Below, one piece after another: positions 19,080 to 27,008 of a DNA stretch of 64,000 nt; within the stretch, counting starts at the first letter, position 1; every line of letters starts with the position of its first letter. The notes under the pieces are model-generated. The model was not told the origin of the DNA and did no database searches. It saw only the letters and a list, made by a program, of their open reading frames with translations. The position numbers and the translations under genes are program-made. The DNA lies in the NCBI GenBank assembly GCA_900540595.1, contig UQGL01000002.1, forward strand, positions 1-64,000, given 5' to 3'. The DNA is from an uncultured Oscillospiraceae bacterium. Lineage in GTDB: Bacteria; Bacillota; Clostridia; Oscillospirales; Ruminococcaceae.

Positions 19080-19109
19080 TTGCGGGACAGGGTTAGACTT
19101 TGGTATAAT
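19080..19109 (+). promoter_or_regulatory. Promoter of the HAD-deoxyinosine glycosylase pair
   Basis: TTGCGG (19080-19085), 18-bp spacer, TATAAT (19104-19109), about 65 bases upstream of the ATG at 19176; divergent from mreC. Confidence 0.5.
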
Positions 19110-19175
19110 AGAATCAATCAAATACTTGCCTCCCTCGCAGATGGGGTCAGGGAAAATCAGGAAAGGTCAACTTTT

Positions 19176-19982
19176 ATGCAATACAAGCTTCTTTTACTCG
19201 ATATAGACGGTACGCTGCGCCCCGGCAGCTGTGAGCGCGTGCCGAAGGAAAACGCCGAGGCGGTCTGCGCCGTGCAGAGAGCGGGCGTCAAGGTTGCGAT
19301 CGCCACCGGGCGCGGGCGCATCGGCGTGGGCAAGGGGCTGCTGCGCAGCATCCGCCCCGATTACTGGGTTTGCGCCGGCGGTGCGCAGCTGGTGGACTAC
19401 AAGGGCTGCGATCTGGCCCTGCACCGGCTGACAAGCGAGGAAATGTACGCGCTGGTGGATTTTTTTGAGGATCATGAGCTGCCCCTGCGCTTCACCTTCC
19501 ATGATGCGAACTATGCCTACCTTGGCTATGAGGAGTTCGCCCGCCGGGAGCGGGAAAAGAACCTTGCGCTCAACATCGTGGACGGCGAGGATCAGGACCA
19601 GCATCTGCAGGAGATGCCGTTCGGCGCGTTCGGCTTTCTTTCGCAGGAGATGGCCAACCGGTTTCAGGAAAAATACGGCTATCTGGGGCTGAATTTCCTG
19701 TTCTCCTACCCCGGCAGCGACGGCTGCGATATTTTGCAGCAGGGCGTTGACAAGGGCGCAGGTCTGCGGGAACTGGCGAAGCTGGCGGGCATCGACCCGG
19801 CGGACTGCGTGGCCGTGGGCGATGGCGATAACGACGTTGCGATGCTGAAAGCGGCAGGCCTCGGCATTGCCATGGGCAACGGCAGCGCTGCCGCAAAGGC
19901 CGCCGCAGACCGCATCGGCCCCGATGCCGAACAGCACGGCATTGCGGAGCTTTGCCGCGCCCTCTGGCCGGAGGCGTTTTAA
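19176..19982 (+). CDS. Cof-type HAD-IIB sugar-phosphatase
   Basis: 268 residues from ATG 19176 (site GAAAGG); the frame is open to 19080 but the earlier part precedes the predicted transcript start. Motif I LLDIDGTL, motif II AIATGRGRIGVG, motif III lysine DKGAGLRELAKLAGI, motif IV VAVGDGDNDVAMLKAAG. The large alpha/beta C2 cap between II and III marks the Cof/YbiV group, which hydrolyse sugar phosphates or flavin precursors; substrate unknown. Its stop codon directly abuts the next start, so the two genes are translated from one message. Confidence 0.85.
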   Translation: MQYKLLLLDIDGTLRPGSCERVPKENAEAVCAVQRAGVKVAIATGRGRIGVGKGLLRSIRPDYWVCAGGAQLVDYKGCDLALHRLTSEEMYALVDFFEDHELPLRFTFHDANYAYLGYEEFARREREKNLALNIVDGEDQDQHLQEMPFGAFGFLSQEMANRFQEKYGYLGLNFLFSYPGSDGCDILQQGVDKGAGLRELAKLAGIDPADCVAVGDGDNDVAMLKAAGLGIAMGNGSAAAKAAADRIGPDAEQHGIAELCRALWPEAF

Positions 19983-20507
19983 ATGGCTGAGTACACCCAT
20001 GTGGGGCCGGGCCTGCTGCCGCTGCACGGGGCGCAGGCCAATGCACTGATTTTGGGCAGCTTTCCCAGCCCCAAAAGCCGGGAGCAGGGCTTTTTCTACG
20101 GCCACCCGCAGAACCGCTTTTGGCCGATGCTTGCCGCTGTGACCGGCGAGCCGGTGCCCGATTGGGCGGACATTGAGGCGAAGAAACGCATCATCCTGCG
20201 CCACGGTCTGGCCGTGTGGGATACCATCGGCGCCTGCGACATACGCGGGGCGTCAGATGCGTCCATCCGCAACGCGGTGCCGAACGATGTGGCGGCGCTG
20301 ATCCGGCAGCTGGGGGTGCAGGCGGTCTTTTGCAACGGCGCGGCATCCGGCCGTATCTACGCCAAATATGCAGAGCCTCTGACCCACCTGCCCGCTGTGG
20401 TGCTGCCCAGCACCAGCCCCGCCAACGCCGCTTGGTCCCCTGCGCGTCTGCAGGCGACCTGGGGCGCGGCTCTGGCACCGTTTTTGCACGCGGATGGTTG
20501 CAAGTGA
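19983..20507 (+). CDS. DNA-deoxyinosine glycosylase (UDG superfamily, TIGR04274-like)
   Basis: 174 residues. The N-terminal ALILGSFPSPKSREQGFFYG and HPQNRFWPMLAAVTG carry the motif 1 asparagine/aromatic pocket of family 6 UDG-like hypoxanthine-DNA glycosylases, and LPSTSPANAAWS near the C-terminus is the DNA-intercalation loop. The enzyme removes deaminated adenine (hypoxanthine) from DNA to start base-excision repair. The ATG directly follows the HAD stop. The next promoter's -35 box lies within its last codons. Confidence 0.9.
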   Translation: MAEYTHVGPGLLPLHGAQANALILGSFPSPKSREQGFFYGHPQNRFWPMLAAVTGEPVPDWADIEAKKRIILRHGLAVWDTIGACDIRGASDASIRNAVPNDVAALIRQLGVQAVFCNGAASGRIYAKYAEPLTHLPAVVLPSTSPANAAWSPARLQATWGAALAPFLHADGCK

Positions 20508-20526
20508 ACGGATTTTGTTCTATAAT
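20498..20526 (+). promoter_or_regulatory. Promoter upstream of the XpaC-TelA cluster
   Basis: TTGCAA (20498-20503, inside the end of the glycosylase gene), 17-bp spacer, TATAAT (20521-20526). The transcript would carry an 86-bp repeat in its leader. Confidence 0.6.
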
Positions 20527-20556
20527 AAAAAGGTATAATTCTAATATTGCCTGCCG

Positions 20557-20642
20557 GTAGGGGCGGGGCATGCCCCGCCCGCAGCCTTCCCATGGAAGGC
20601 GGTTGACCGTAAGGCCGCGGGCCGGACATGTCCGGCCCCTAC
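20557..20642 (+). repeat. 86-bp two-hairpin repeat, copy 1
   Basis: 24-base left palindrome (stem GGGCGGGGCA with TGCCCCGCCC), 38-base spacer, 24-base right palindrome centred ACATGT and ending CTAC. Compared with the copies at 33601, 34828, 36480 and 39840 both stems carry paired substitutions. It sits in the leader of the xpaC gene. Confidence 0.85.
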
Positions 20643-20670
20643 AGAGCAAGAAAAATAGGGAGGTGCCTGC

Positions 20671-21300
20671 ATGAGCAAATGGCAGGAAAAAACCAAACGC
20701 CCGGTGCTGCCCATTTATATGGCGGCGCTGGTGTGGCCGGTCGGGGCGCTGCTGCTGCCGCCGTACCGCCTGTCCAACCTGTTGATTCTTGCGGGGCTGA
20801 GCCTGATCGCCTACGCTGTGGGTACAAAGCTCTGCCCCACCCGCGTCGTGCGCACGCTGATCCCCTACGCCACCGGCAGTGAGGATGTGGACGCGATGCT
20901 CAACGGCATTGCCGCTAATCTGGATGCACTGCACAAGCTGAACGAGGCAATCCCCGACCCGCAGCTTTCTGCTGCGATGGAGCGGATGGAAAAGGCGGGC
21001 CGCAGCATTGCCGCCGTGGTTGAAAAGGCACCCGAAAAGGCGCGTGCCATCGACCGTTTTGCGCGCTATTACCTGCCGGAGACCGTAAAGCTGATGGCTA
21101 CCTATGCTGCGCTGGAGCAAAACGGCGTCAAGGGTGAGAATGCCGCCCAGATCGAATCGGAGCTGCGCCGCAATGCCGCGACCACCGCGACCGCCTTTGA
21201 AAACCAGCTTGACGCGCTGTACAGCGCGGAGGCAATGGATATTTCTACTGATATTGAGGTGCTGGACAGTATCCTGAAGAGCCAGAACCTTGCGAAATAA
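20671..21300 (+). CDS. xpaC: XpaC-family membrane protein
   Basis: 209 residues. Two N-terminal hydrophobic segments (about 14-55, IYMAALVWPVGALLLPPY and NLLILAGLSLIAYAVGT) then a long helical cytoplasmic domain containing YATGSEDVDAMLNGIAANL and RFARYYLPETVKLMATYAAL, the signature of the XpaC family (PF10112, annotated as 5-bromo-4-chloroindolyl phosphate hydrolysis proteins). The name comes from an indirect phenotype in Bacillus; no phosphatase motif is visible. It lies 25 bases before a TelA homologue, a very common pairing, and probably works with it in the envelope. Confidence 0.88.
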   Translation: MSKWQEKTKRPVLPIYMAALVWPVGALLLPPYRLSNLLILAGLSLIAYAVGTKLCPTRVVRTLIPYATGSEDVDAMLNGIAANLDALHKLNEAIPDPQLSAAMERMEKAGRSIAAVVEKAPEKARAIDRFARYYLPETVKLMATYAALEQNGVKGENAAQIESELRRNAATTATAFENQLDALYSAEAMDISTDIEVLDSILKSQNLAK

Positions 21301-21325
21301 TGGATACGAGAAAGGATGAAACCCA

Positions 21326-22504
21326 ATGGCTGATCTGAACAATGAACTGAATGTCCCCGCTGCCCCTTCCCTGACCTTTGACGCCGCCCCGGCAGCCCCC
21401 ACGCTGACGCTGGATCCCGCTGCGGATGAAAAGGTCATCGAGGAGAGCAAAAAAGCGACCCCCGTGCAGGTCGAGGATACCCCCCTCTCCCCCGAGGAGC
21501 AGAAGATGGTGAATGACTTCGCTGAGAAGATCGACATCACCAACTCCCAGATGGTGCTGCAGTACGGTGCCGCCAGCCAGAAAAAGCTGAGCGATTTTTC
21601 CGAGACGGCGCTCTCCCGCGTCAAGACGAAGGACATGGGCGAAACCGGCGAGCTGATCACGAGCCTGATCTCCGAGCTGCAGGGCTTTGATGCCGGTGCT
21701 GAGCAGCCCAAGGGCATCTTTGGCTTCTTTAAAAAGACTACCAACAGCATCGAGCAGCTCAAGACCCGCTACGACAGCGCCGACAAGAATGTTGAGCGCA
21801 TCAAGGCCCAGCTGGAGGATCATCAGGTCACCCTGATGAAGGACATCACGATGCTGGACAAGATGTATGAGTTGAACCTTGTCTACTTCAAGGAACTGAC
21901 GATGTACATTCTGGCCGGCAAAAAGAAGCTGGCCGAGGTCCGCGCCAACGACCTGAAGGCTGCGCAGGAGAAGGCCCAGCGCACCCAGCTGCCCGAGGAT
22001 GCACAGGCAGCCCGCGATCTGGCCGATCTCTGCGACCGGTTTGAGAAAAAGTTGTACGATCTGGAGCTGACCCGCAATGTTTCGATCCAGATGGGCCCCC
22101 AGATCCGGCTGATCCAGTCCAATGACACGATGATGGCCGAGAAGATCCAGACCACCATCGTCAACACCATCCCGCTGTGGAAGAACCAGATGGTGCTGGC
22201 GCTGGGCATTGCCCACAGCCAGCAGGCCATGGCTGCCGAGCGCGCCGTGACCGATGCCACGAACGAGCTGCTGAAAAAGAACGCCGCCACCCTCAAGCAG
22301 GGCACCATCGAGATCGCCAAGGAGTCCGAGCGCGGCATTGTGGATATTGAGACCCTGCAGCAGACGAACAAGCAGCTGATCGAAACGCTGGACGAGCTGA
22401 ACAAGATCCGTGCCGACGGCAAGGCCAAGCGCGCCAATGCCGAGCAGGAGCTGGGCCGCATCGAGGGCGAACTGCGCCAGAAGATGCTTGAGATCAACAG
22501 CTGA
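21326..22504 (+). CDS. telA: TelA/KlaA-family toxic anion resistance protein
   Basis: 392 residues, mostly helical with charged heptad-like stretches (SADKNVERIKAQLEDHQVTL, DNA-free). Family hallmarks include GFFKKTTNSIEQLKTRYDS, MLDKMYELNLVYFKELTMYI and LIQSNDTMMAEKIQTTIVN. The first 60 residues are acidic/proline-rich and variable. Named for tellurite resistance on plasmids; in Firmicutes chromosomal copies next to xpaC are linked to resistance to cell-envelope stress, nisin or lysozyme. Cytoplasmic, no signal. Followed at 100 bases by a LemA-like gene. Confidence 0.92.
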   Translation: MADLNNELNVPAAPSLTFDAAPAAPTLTLDPAADEKVIEESKKATPVQVEDTPLSPEEQKMVNDFAEKIDITNSQMVLQYGAASQKKLSDFSETALSRVKTKDMGETGELITSLISELQGFDAGAEQPKGIFGFFKKTTNSIEQLKTRYDSADKNVERIKAQLEDHQVTLMKDITMLDKMYELNLVYFKELTMYILAGKKKLAEVRANDLKAAQEKAQRTQLPEDAQAARDLADLCDRFEKKLYDLELTRNVSIQMGPQIRLIQSNDTMMAEKIQTTIVNTIPLWKNQMVLALGIAHSQQAMAAERAVTDATNELLKKNAATLKQGTIEIAKESERGIVDIETLQQTNKQLIETLDELNKIRADGKAKRANAEQELGRIEGELRQKMLEINS

Positions 22505-22604
22505 AGACTGCCGCAGGGGCGGCATAATTGACGCCCCGCAAATTGACACCGGCTTTCCGGCCGCCCTGCGCATATCCGGTACTATGACATGATGGGGTAA
22601 ACAA

Positions 22605-23231
22605 ATGCAACTCGAACAACAGGAAACCTTTACCATCTATGGCCCGCAGTTGGAAATTCTCGGCGAGGTCGAGACAAAGCTGCCTGCACCCGCCAAAAAG
22701 CGCGGTGTGGCATCGCTGGTGCTTGTCGCGCTGGCGCTTGTGTCGGTGTTTGGCATCGGTGGCGCAAGGCTGAAAGGGACGCAAACGGCGGCCGTTGCCG
22801 CCTATACCGAGATGTGTACAACAAACAGCGGCAGAACCGACACGGGCAGACTGGCGCAGGCCGCCGCACAGGTCGTTGCCGAGGCAGGAACGATCTTGGG
22901 TGAGGATAACGCAGCGGTACAGCAGGCGCAGAAGGCGGTAAACGAGTATATCGGAGACATCAGCCGTCAGCAGCCGACTGTACACAGCGAGATGATCAAT
23001 GCGGTCGAGCTGGCCTATAAAACGGCGCATGCCCAAAGGGATAAGCAGGACCGCAGAGAGCTGGACATTGCGCACGATGAGTTCACCTCATACGAAAATA
23101 TCATCGTGCGGGAGTATCTTACAAAATACAACAAGTATGCCGCTGTTGTAAATTCCACCGCCTTCCCCACAACGCAGCTTGGCGCCCTGTGGGGGGTTGA
23201 GACGATGCCGACATTCACACTGCTTGGATAA
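22605..23231 (+). CDS. LemA-like membrane-anchored helical protein
   Basis: 208 residues. A 35-residue cytoplasmic tail, one membrane helix (about 36-55, VASLVLVALALVSVFGIGG), then helices. The C-terminal piece REYLTKYNKYAAVVNSTAFP followed by LGALWGVETMPTF resembles the end of LemA proteins, where a tyrosine/asparagine-rich helix is followed by a hydrophobic aromatic tail; the rest is diverged. LemA genes often pair with TPM-domain genes, and one follows here at 22 bases, which supports the call. I would treat it as LemA-like rather than a typical member. Confidence 0.5.
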   Translation: MQLEQQETFTIYGPQLEILGEVETKLPAPAKKRGVASLVLVALALVSVFGIGGARLKGTQTAAVAAYTEMCTTNSGRTDTGRLAQAAAQVVAEAGTILGEDNAAVQQAQKAVNEYIGDISRQQPTVHSEMINAVELAYKTAHAQRDKQDRRELDIAHDEFTSYENIIVREYLTKYNKYAAVVNSTAFPTTQLGALWGVETMPTFTLLG

Positions 23232-23253
23232 GCGTACAACAAAAGGAAACGCT

Positions 23254-24255
23254 ATGAAACTGAAAACATTTGCAGGGCGCGCGGCGGCCGCAGGTGCGGT
23301 GCTTGCGGCGCTGGTGCTGGCGGCACTGCCCGTCTGGGCAGCACCCCGCGTGCAGGTGGATAAGAAAAACGCTGTGGCCGACCACGCGGACATTCTTTCC
23401 GCCGAAACGGAAAACTACATCAATGAAATCTCAATCAGCTTGTCCGATGCCTGCGGCGCGCAGATCGGCGTTTACACGGTCGATGAACTGCTGGGCAACA
23501 CGACAATGGAGGGCTTTGCCTACAATGTCTTTAACGACTGGGAGCTTGGCTCTGCCGACCAGAACAACGGTGTGCTGCTGCTGCTGGCCCCCTATGAGGC
23601 CGATGGCGGCGACTACTACATCATGCGCGGCTCCGGGCTGGAAAGCCGCCTGTCCTTCAGCACGCTGGGATCCCTTCTGGACGAGTACATGGAGCCCTAT
23701 TGGGCTACCGGTGATTACGACACCGGCACCCAAAAGACCGTGCAGGCGCTGGCCGACCGGCTGTGCAGCATCTACGGTGTGACGCTGGACAGCGGTTACA
23801 CCGCCAACACGGCCGCACGCGGAGGGGTGAATGTGATGGGCATGATCCTTCTGATCATTGCGGTGATCCTTATCATCTGGATCACCACGGTAGTGCTGCG
23901 TCCCCGCGGCCCGCGTCCCCCGCGGCGCGGCGGCCGTGGCGGCAGTATCGGCAGCAATATGTTCTGGTACGGCATGGGCCGCGCATCCCGGCGGCCCCGC
24001 CGTCCGCCGCCTCCTCCCCCGCCGCCCTACGGCGGCTTCGGCCCCGCCCCGGGCGGCCCGCGTCCCGGCGGGCCAAGACCCTCCGGTGGGCCGCGTCCCT
24101 CGGGCGGGTTCCGCGCAGGCGGCGGCTTTACCAGCGGCGGCGGTGCAGGCCGCAGCCGTCCCTCCGGCGGGTTTGGCAGTTCGCGTCCCTCGGGCGGCGG
24201 GTTCCGCTCGGGCGGCGGCTCCACACGCGGCGGTGGTGTGGGGCGGCACCATTAA
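23254..24255 (+). CDS. TPM-domain (YgcG-type) secreted/membrane protein with Gly-Pro-Arg-rich tail
   Basis: 333 residues from ATG 23254 (site AAAGGAAACG). N-terminal signal peptide ending near VWAAP, then a TPM domain (about 30-180: VDKKNAVADHADILSAETE, NDWELGSADQNNGVLLLLAP, GDYDTGTQKTVQALADRL), then a membrane helix (about 190-214) and a 120-residue cytoplasmic or surface tail of Gly, Pro, Arg and Ser with a run of eight prolines and repeats of GGPRPSGG/SGGGF type. TPM domains are thought to help assemble or protect membrane complexes. Context with LemA-like, TelA and XpaC points to an envelope role. Confidence 0.85.
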   Translation: MKLKTFAGRAAAAGAVLAALVLAALPVWAAPRVQVDKKNAVADHADILSAETENYINEISISLSDACGAQIGVYTVDELLGNTTMEGFAYNVFNDWELGSADQNNGVLLLLAPYEADGGDYYIMRGSGLESRLSFSTLGSLLDEYMEPYWATGDYDTGTQKTVQALADRLCSIYGVTLDSGYTANTAARGGVNVMGMILLIIAVILIIWITTVVLRPRGPRPPRRGGRGGSIGSNMFWYGMGRASRRPRRPPPPPPPPYGGFGPAPGGPRPGGPRPSGGPRPSGGFRAGGGFTSGGGAGRSRPSGGFGSSRPSGGGFRSGGGSTRGGGVGRHH

Positions 24256-24304
24256 AGGCGAATGCCGCATACCGCACGATTTCCGATAAAAGAAGGAGAT
24301 ACCT

Positions 24305-25072
24305 ATGCCTAAGTTTGCAGTTATCACCGGTGCCAGCTCGGGCATCGGCGCCGAATTTGCGCGGCAGCTGTCTGCCCGCGGGTATAACCTGATGCTGGTG
24401 GCCCGCCGCGCTGACCGGCTGGAAACGCTGTCTGACCAGCTTACGACCGTCTGTGAGATCATGACGGCGGATCTGTCCAAAAAGAGCGAGTGTCTGCGGC
24501 TGGCCAAGACGCTGGAGGATCGCCGGGTGGATCTGTTTATCAACAATGCAGGCTTTGGTGACTGCGGGCCGTTTTTGCAGACCGAGCTGGACAAGGATCT
24601 GGATATGCTGTCCGTCAATATCCGGGCAGTGCATATCCTGACCAAGAAGATCGGCCAGAAGCTCTATAAGCAGGGCTTCGGCGCGCTGCTCAATGTCGGC
24701 TCCTGCGCCGGCCTGATGCCCGCCGGCCCCTATATGGCGACCTACTACGCCACCAAGGCCTATGTGGTCAGCCTGACCAGCGCCCTTGCGCAGGAGCTGA
24801 AGGAGGCCCACAGCCCGGTGTATGCGGGCTGCCTCTGCCCCGGCCCGGTGGACACGGAGTTCAACGCCGTGGCGAATGTTGAGTTCGCCCTGCGCGGCAT
24901 CACGCCGGAATACTGCGTGCGCTGTGCGCTGGACGGCATTGCCCGCCGCAAGACGGTTATTGTACCCAGCCGGCTTGTGGCGGCCGGTATGACGCTGGGA
25001 CGCTTTCTGCCGAGGCCGGTCTATATCAAGATCGCAGCCCACCAGCAGAAGAAAAAATTGTACCAGAAATAA
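24305..25072 (+). CDS. Short-chain dehydrogenase/reductase (YqjQ/DltE-like)
   Basis: 255 residues. NADP-binding TGASSGIGAEFARQL (8-22), NNAG (about 79-82) and the catalytic YxxxK as YYATK (about 149-153), after the SxN region NVGSCAGL. The C-terminal segment ends basic (AAHQQKKKLYQK). SDR enzymes of this subgroup act on lipid or ketone substrates; the actual substrate is unknown. Ribosome site AAGGAGAT. Likely end of the preceding cluster since a terminator follows directly. Confidence 0.85.
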   Translation: MPKFAVITGASSGIGAEFARQLSARGYNLMLVARRADRLETLSDQLTTVCEIMTADLSKKSECLRLAKTLEDRRVDLFINNAGFGDCGPFLQTELDKDLDMLSVNIRAVHILTKKIGQKLYKQGFGALLNVGSCAGLMPAGPYMATYYATKAYVVSLTSALAQELKEAHSPVYAGCLCPGPVDTEFNAVANVEFALRGITPEYCVRCALDGIARRKTVIVPSRLVAAGMTLGRFLPRPVYIKIAAHQQKKKLYQK

Positions 25073-25078
25073 AAAATA

Positions 25079-25110
25079 CCCGCTGCCTGTGCCGGACAGC
25101 GGGATTTTTT
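25079..25110. terminator. Bidirectional terminator between SDR gene and aroF
   Basis: 7-bp core stem (25079-25085 with 25097-25103) flanked by A6 on the left and T6 on the right, serving both converging transcripts. Confidence 0.75.
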
Positions 25111-25126
25111 GTAGGGTGTGTTTCCT

Positions 25127-26146
25127 TTAATTCAGCGTTTTCCCAAAGAACTCCAGCTCAGGCTTGATGGTGGCCATCAGCGTGTCGAACTGGTCGGGGG
25201 TCAGGCTCTGGGCACCGTCGCTCTTGGCCTTGGCGGGGTCGTTGTGGGTCTCGATCATCAGGCCGTCCGCACCGACTGCCACGGCGGCCTGTGCCAGTGC
25301 GGGCACCATAAAGGCGATGCCGGCAGCGTGGCTCGGGTCGATCACGACCGGCAGATGGGTCATCTTTTTCAGCATAGGCACGGCGGAAATATCCAGCGTG
25401 TTGCGCATGCTTGTCTCAAAGGTGCGGATGCCGCGCTCACACAGCACGACATTGGGGTTGCCCTCAGCCATGATGTACTCAGCGCTCATGACCAGCTCCT
25501 CCAAGGTGGAGGAAAGGCCGCGCTTGAGCAGCACCGGCACATCCAGCTTGCCGACCGCCTTGAGCAGCTCAAAGTTCTGCATGTTGCGCGCGCCGATCTG
25601 GATCATATCGACCTTGGCGTCCAGAAACAGCGGGATATGCTCGTTGTTCATCAGCTCGGTCACGATGGGCTGGCCGGTGACTGCGCGGGCCTCCTGCAGC
25701 AGCTCCAAGCCTTCGGCGCGCAGGCCCTGAAAGCTGTAGGGGCTGGTGCGCGGCTTGAACGCGCCGCCGCGCAGGATGCTGGCCCCGGCGGCCTGCACCC
25801 GCTGCGCCACAAAGGTGATCTGCTCCTTGCTCTCAACGCTGCAGGGGCCGCTCATGACGGCAAAGTAGCCGCCGCCGATCTTGTGGCCGCCGACATCGAC
25901 CACGGTGTCATCCGGGTGGAATTTGCGGTTGGCCTTTTTGTACGGCTCGGACACGCGGCGGCAGGTCTCGACGACCGGGTTGGCCAGCACCCAGCTTTCG
26001 GCAAGGGCCTTGGTATCGCCGATCAGGCCCAGAATGTGGGTGTCGCTGCCGACGGAATCATTGATCTGATACCCCATGCCGTTGAGCTCTTTGCAGAAGG
26101 CTTCGACCTTGTCGGCGGGGGCGTGCTGTTTCAGTACGATAATCAT
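25127..26146 (-). CDS. aroF: 3-deoxy-7-phosphoheptulonate synthase (DAHP synthase, type I-beta)
   Basis: 339 residues. Condenses phosphoenolpyruvate and erythrose 4-phosphate, the first step of the shikimate pathway. Residues 1-70 are a regulatory ferredoxin-like extension (MIIVLKQHAPADKVEAFC, IGDTKALAES) seen in Bacillus/Thermotoga-type enzymes. The barrel has VMSGPCSVES, LRGGAFKPRTSPYSFQG, IQIGARNMQNFELL, LLKRG, VLCERGIRTFE and VVIDPSHAAG, which carry the PEP and metal ligands. Monocistronic: own promoter, terminator after the stop. Confidence 0.96.
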   Translation of the reverse strand: MIIVLKQHAPADKVEAFCKELNGMGYQINDSVGSDTHILGLIGDTKALAESWVLANPVVETCRRVSEPYKKANRKFHPDDTVVDVGGHKIGGGYFAVMSGPCSVESKEQITFVAQRVQAAGASILRGGAFKPRTSPYSFQGLRAEGLELLQEARAVTGQPIVTELMNNEHIPLFLDAKVDMIQIGARNMQNFELLKAVGKLDVPVLLKRGLSSTLEELVMSAEYIMAEGNPNVVLCERGIRTFETSMRNTLDISAVPMLKKMTHLPVVIDPSHAAGIAFMVPALAQAAVAVGADGLMIETHNDPAKAKSDGAQSLTPDQFDTLMATIKPELEFFGKTLN

Positions 26147-26211
26147 GGTGGTATACTCCTGTCTTTTCTGCTTCTATTGTCTTACACGCAGGTGTTTTTG
26201 TCAATGCCGCT

Positions 26212-26240
26212 ATTCTAACACTTTAAAGCGCTAAAGTCAA
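26212..26240 (-). promoter_or_regulatory. aroF promoter with inverted repeat in the spacer
   Basis: Minus strand TTGACT (26235-26240), 17-bp spacer, TAGAAT (26212-26217). The spacer region carries ACTTTA (26219-26224) and TAAAGT (26231-26236) as inverted arms, a possible operator. Confidence 0.6.
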
Positions 26241-26246
26241 GCCCCC

Positions 26247-26275
26247 TTGCGAAAATTGTTTAGGGGTTATATAAT
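26247..26275 (+). promoter_or_regulatory. Promoter of ybaK-rsuA, divergent from aroF
   Basis: TTGCGA (26247-26252), 17-bp spacer, TATAAT (26270-26275). The transcript would run through the large inverted repeat at 26287-26485 before reaching ybaK. Confidence 0.5.
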
Positions 26276-26286
26276 AGGAACGCAAA

Positions 26287-26485
26287 GGCTTCCCCCTTTG
26301 GGGGAAGCTGTCCGCGAAGCGGACTGATGAGGGGCGGCCTTGCCATTATTGCCCAACAGAGGGTTGCCGGGAACACGCGCCCCTCATCCGGCCCTGCGGG
26401 GCCACCTTCAGTCTACGCGCTAAGAGCCGCCTACGGCGGTTGCGCTCCGACACGCGCCTGCGGGCGCAGCCCCTCGGGGGAAGGC
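26287..26485. repeat. About 200-bp compound inverted repeat (ACTGATGAGGGG / CCCCTCATCCGG family)
   Basis: Left part: hairpin of TTCCCCC/GGGGGAA, hairpin of GTCCGC/GCGGAC, then ACTGATGAGGGGCGGCC. Right part: CCCCTCATCCGG, CCACCTTC, and an ending CCCCTCGGGGGAAGGC; between them extra palindromic GC segments have been inserted. The same end motifs occur at 61316-61471 and as a half at 7885-7927. No coding potential. Confidence 0.65.
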
Positions 26486-26513
26486 ATAGAGACAGATAAA
26501 GAGGTTTTCAGAT

Positions 26514-27008
26514 ATGGCAAAAGAAGCAAAAACCAACGCAATGCGGATGCTTGAGCGGGCAAAGGTTGCCTACACTGCGCATGAATACCCCCATGAGGAG
26601 GGGCAGGCTGTGGACGGCGCCAATGTGGCGCGCCTGACCGGGCAGGACCCGGCGCGGGTCTTTAAAACGCTGGTCACGCAGGGCGCTGACCGCAATTACT
26701 ATGTCTTTGTTGTGCCGGTTCTGGCAGAGCTGGACCTGAAAAAAGCCGCCAAGGCTGCCGGTGTCAAGAGCGTGGCGATGATCCATGTGGCGGACATCAA
26801 CAAGGTCACCGGCTACATCCGCGGCGGGTGCAGTCCTGTCGGCATGAAAAAGCAGTTCGTGACCGTCTTTGACGAGAGCTGCTTGGCGCAGGACACGATG
26901 CTCGTCTCCGGCGGGCGCATTGGCACCCAGATTGAGTGCGCCCCCGCCGATCTCGTCAAGGTCACGCGCGGCAAGACGGCGGCCATCACGCAGGAGCATG
27001 AAGCATGA
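26514..27008 (+). CDS. ybaK: Cys-tRNA(Pro)/Cys-tRNA(Cys) deacylase YbaK
   Basis: 164 residues. Hydrolyses cysteine mischarged on tRNA-Pro, a trans-editing factor. YbaK/EbsC fold signatures: TNAMRMLERAKVAYTAHEYP at the N-terminus, DPARVFKTLVTQG with the catalytic lysine, and VTGYIRGGCSPVGMKKQF. The stop overlaps the rsuA start by four bases (ATGA). Confidence 0.93.
   Translation: MAKEAKTNAMRMLERAKVAYTAHEYPHEEGQAVDGANVARLTGQDPARVFKTLVTQGADRNYYVFVVPVLAELDLKKAAKAAGVKSVAMIHVADINKVTGYIRGGCSPVGMKKQFVTVFDESCLAQDTMLVSGGRIGTQIECAPADLVKVTRGKTAAITQEHEA

Noticed and set aside
22505..22604. TTGACA in the telA-lemA gap as a promoter
   Set aside because: No -10 box at 16-18 bases; nearest TA-rich hexamer is about 30 bases away.
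24027..24224. Small proline-rich frame antisense to the TPM tail
   Set aside because: Mirror of the GC-rich repeat tail; no start signal.
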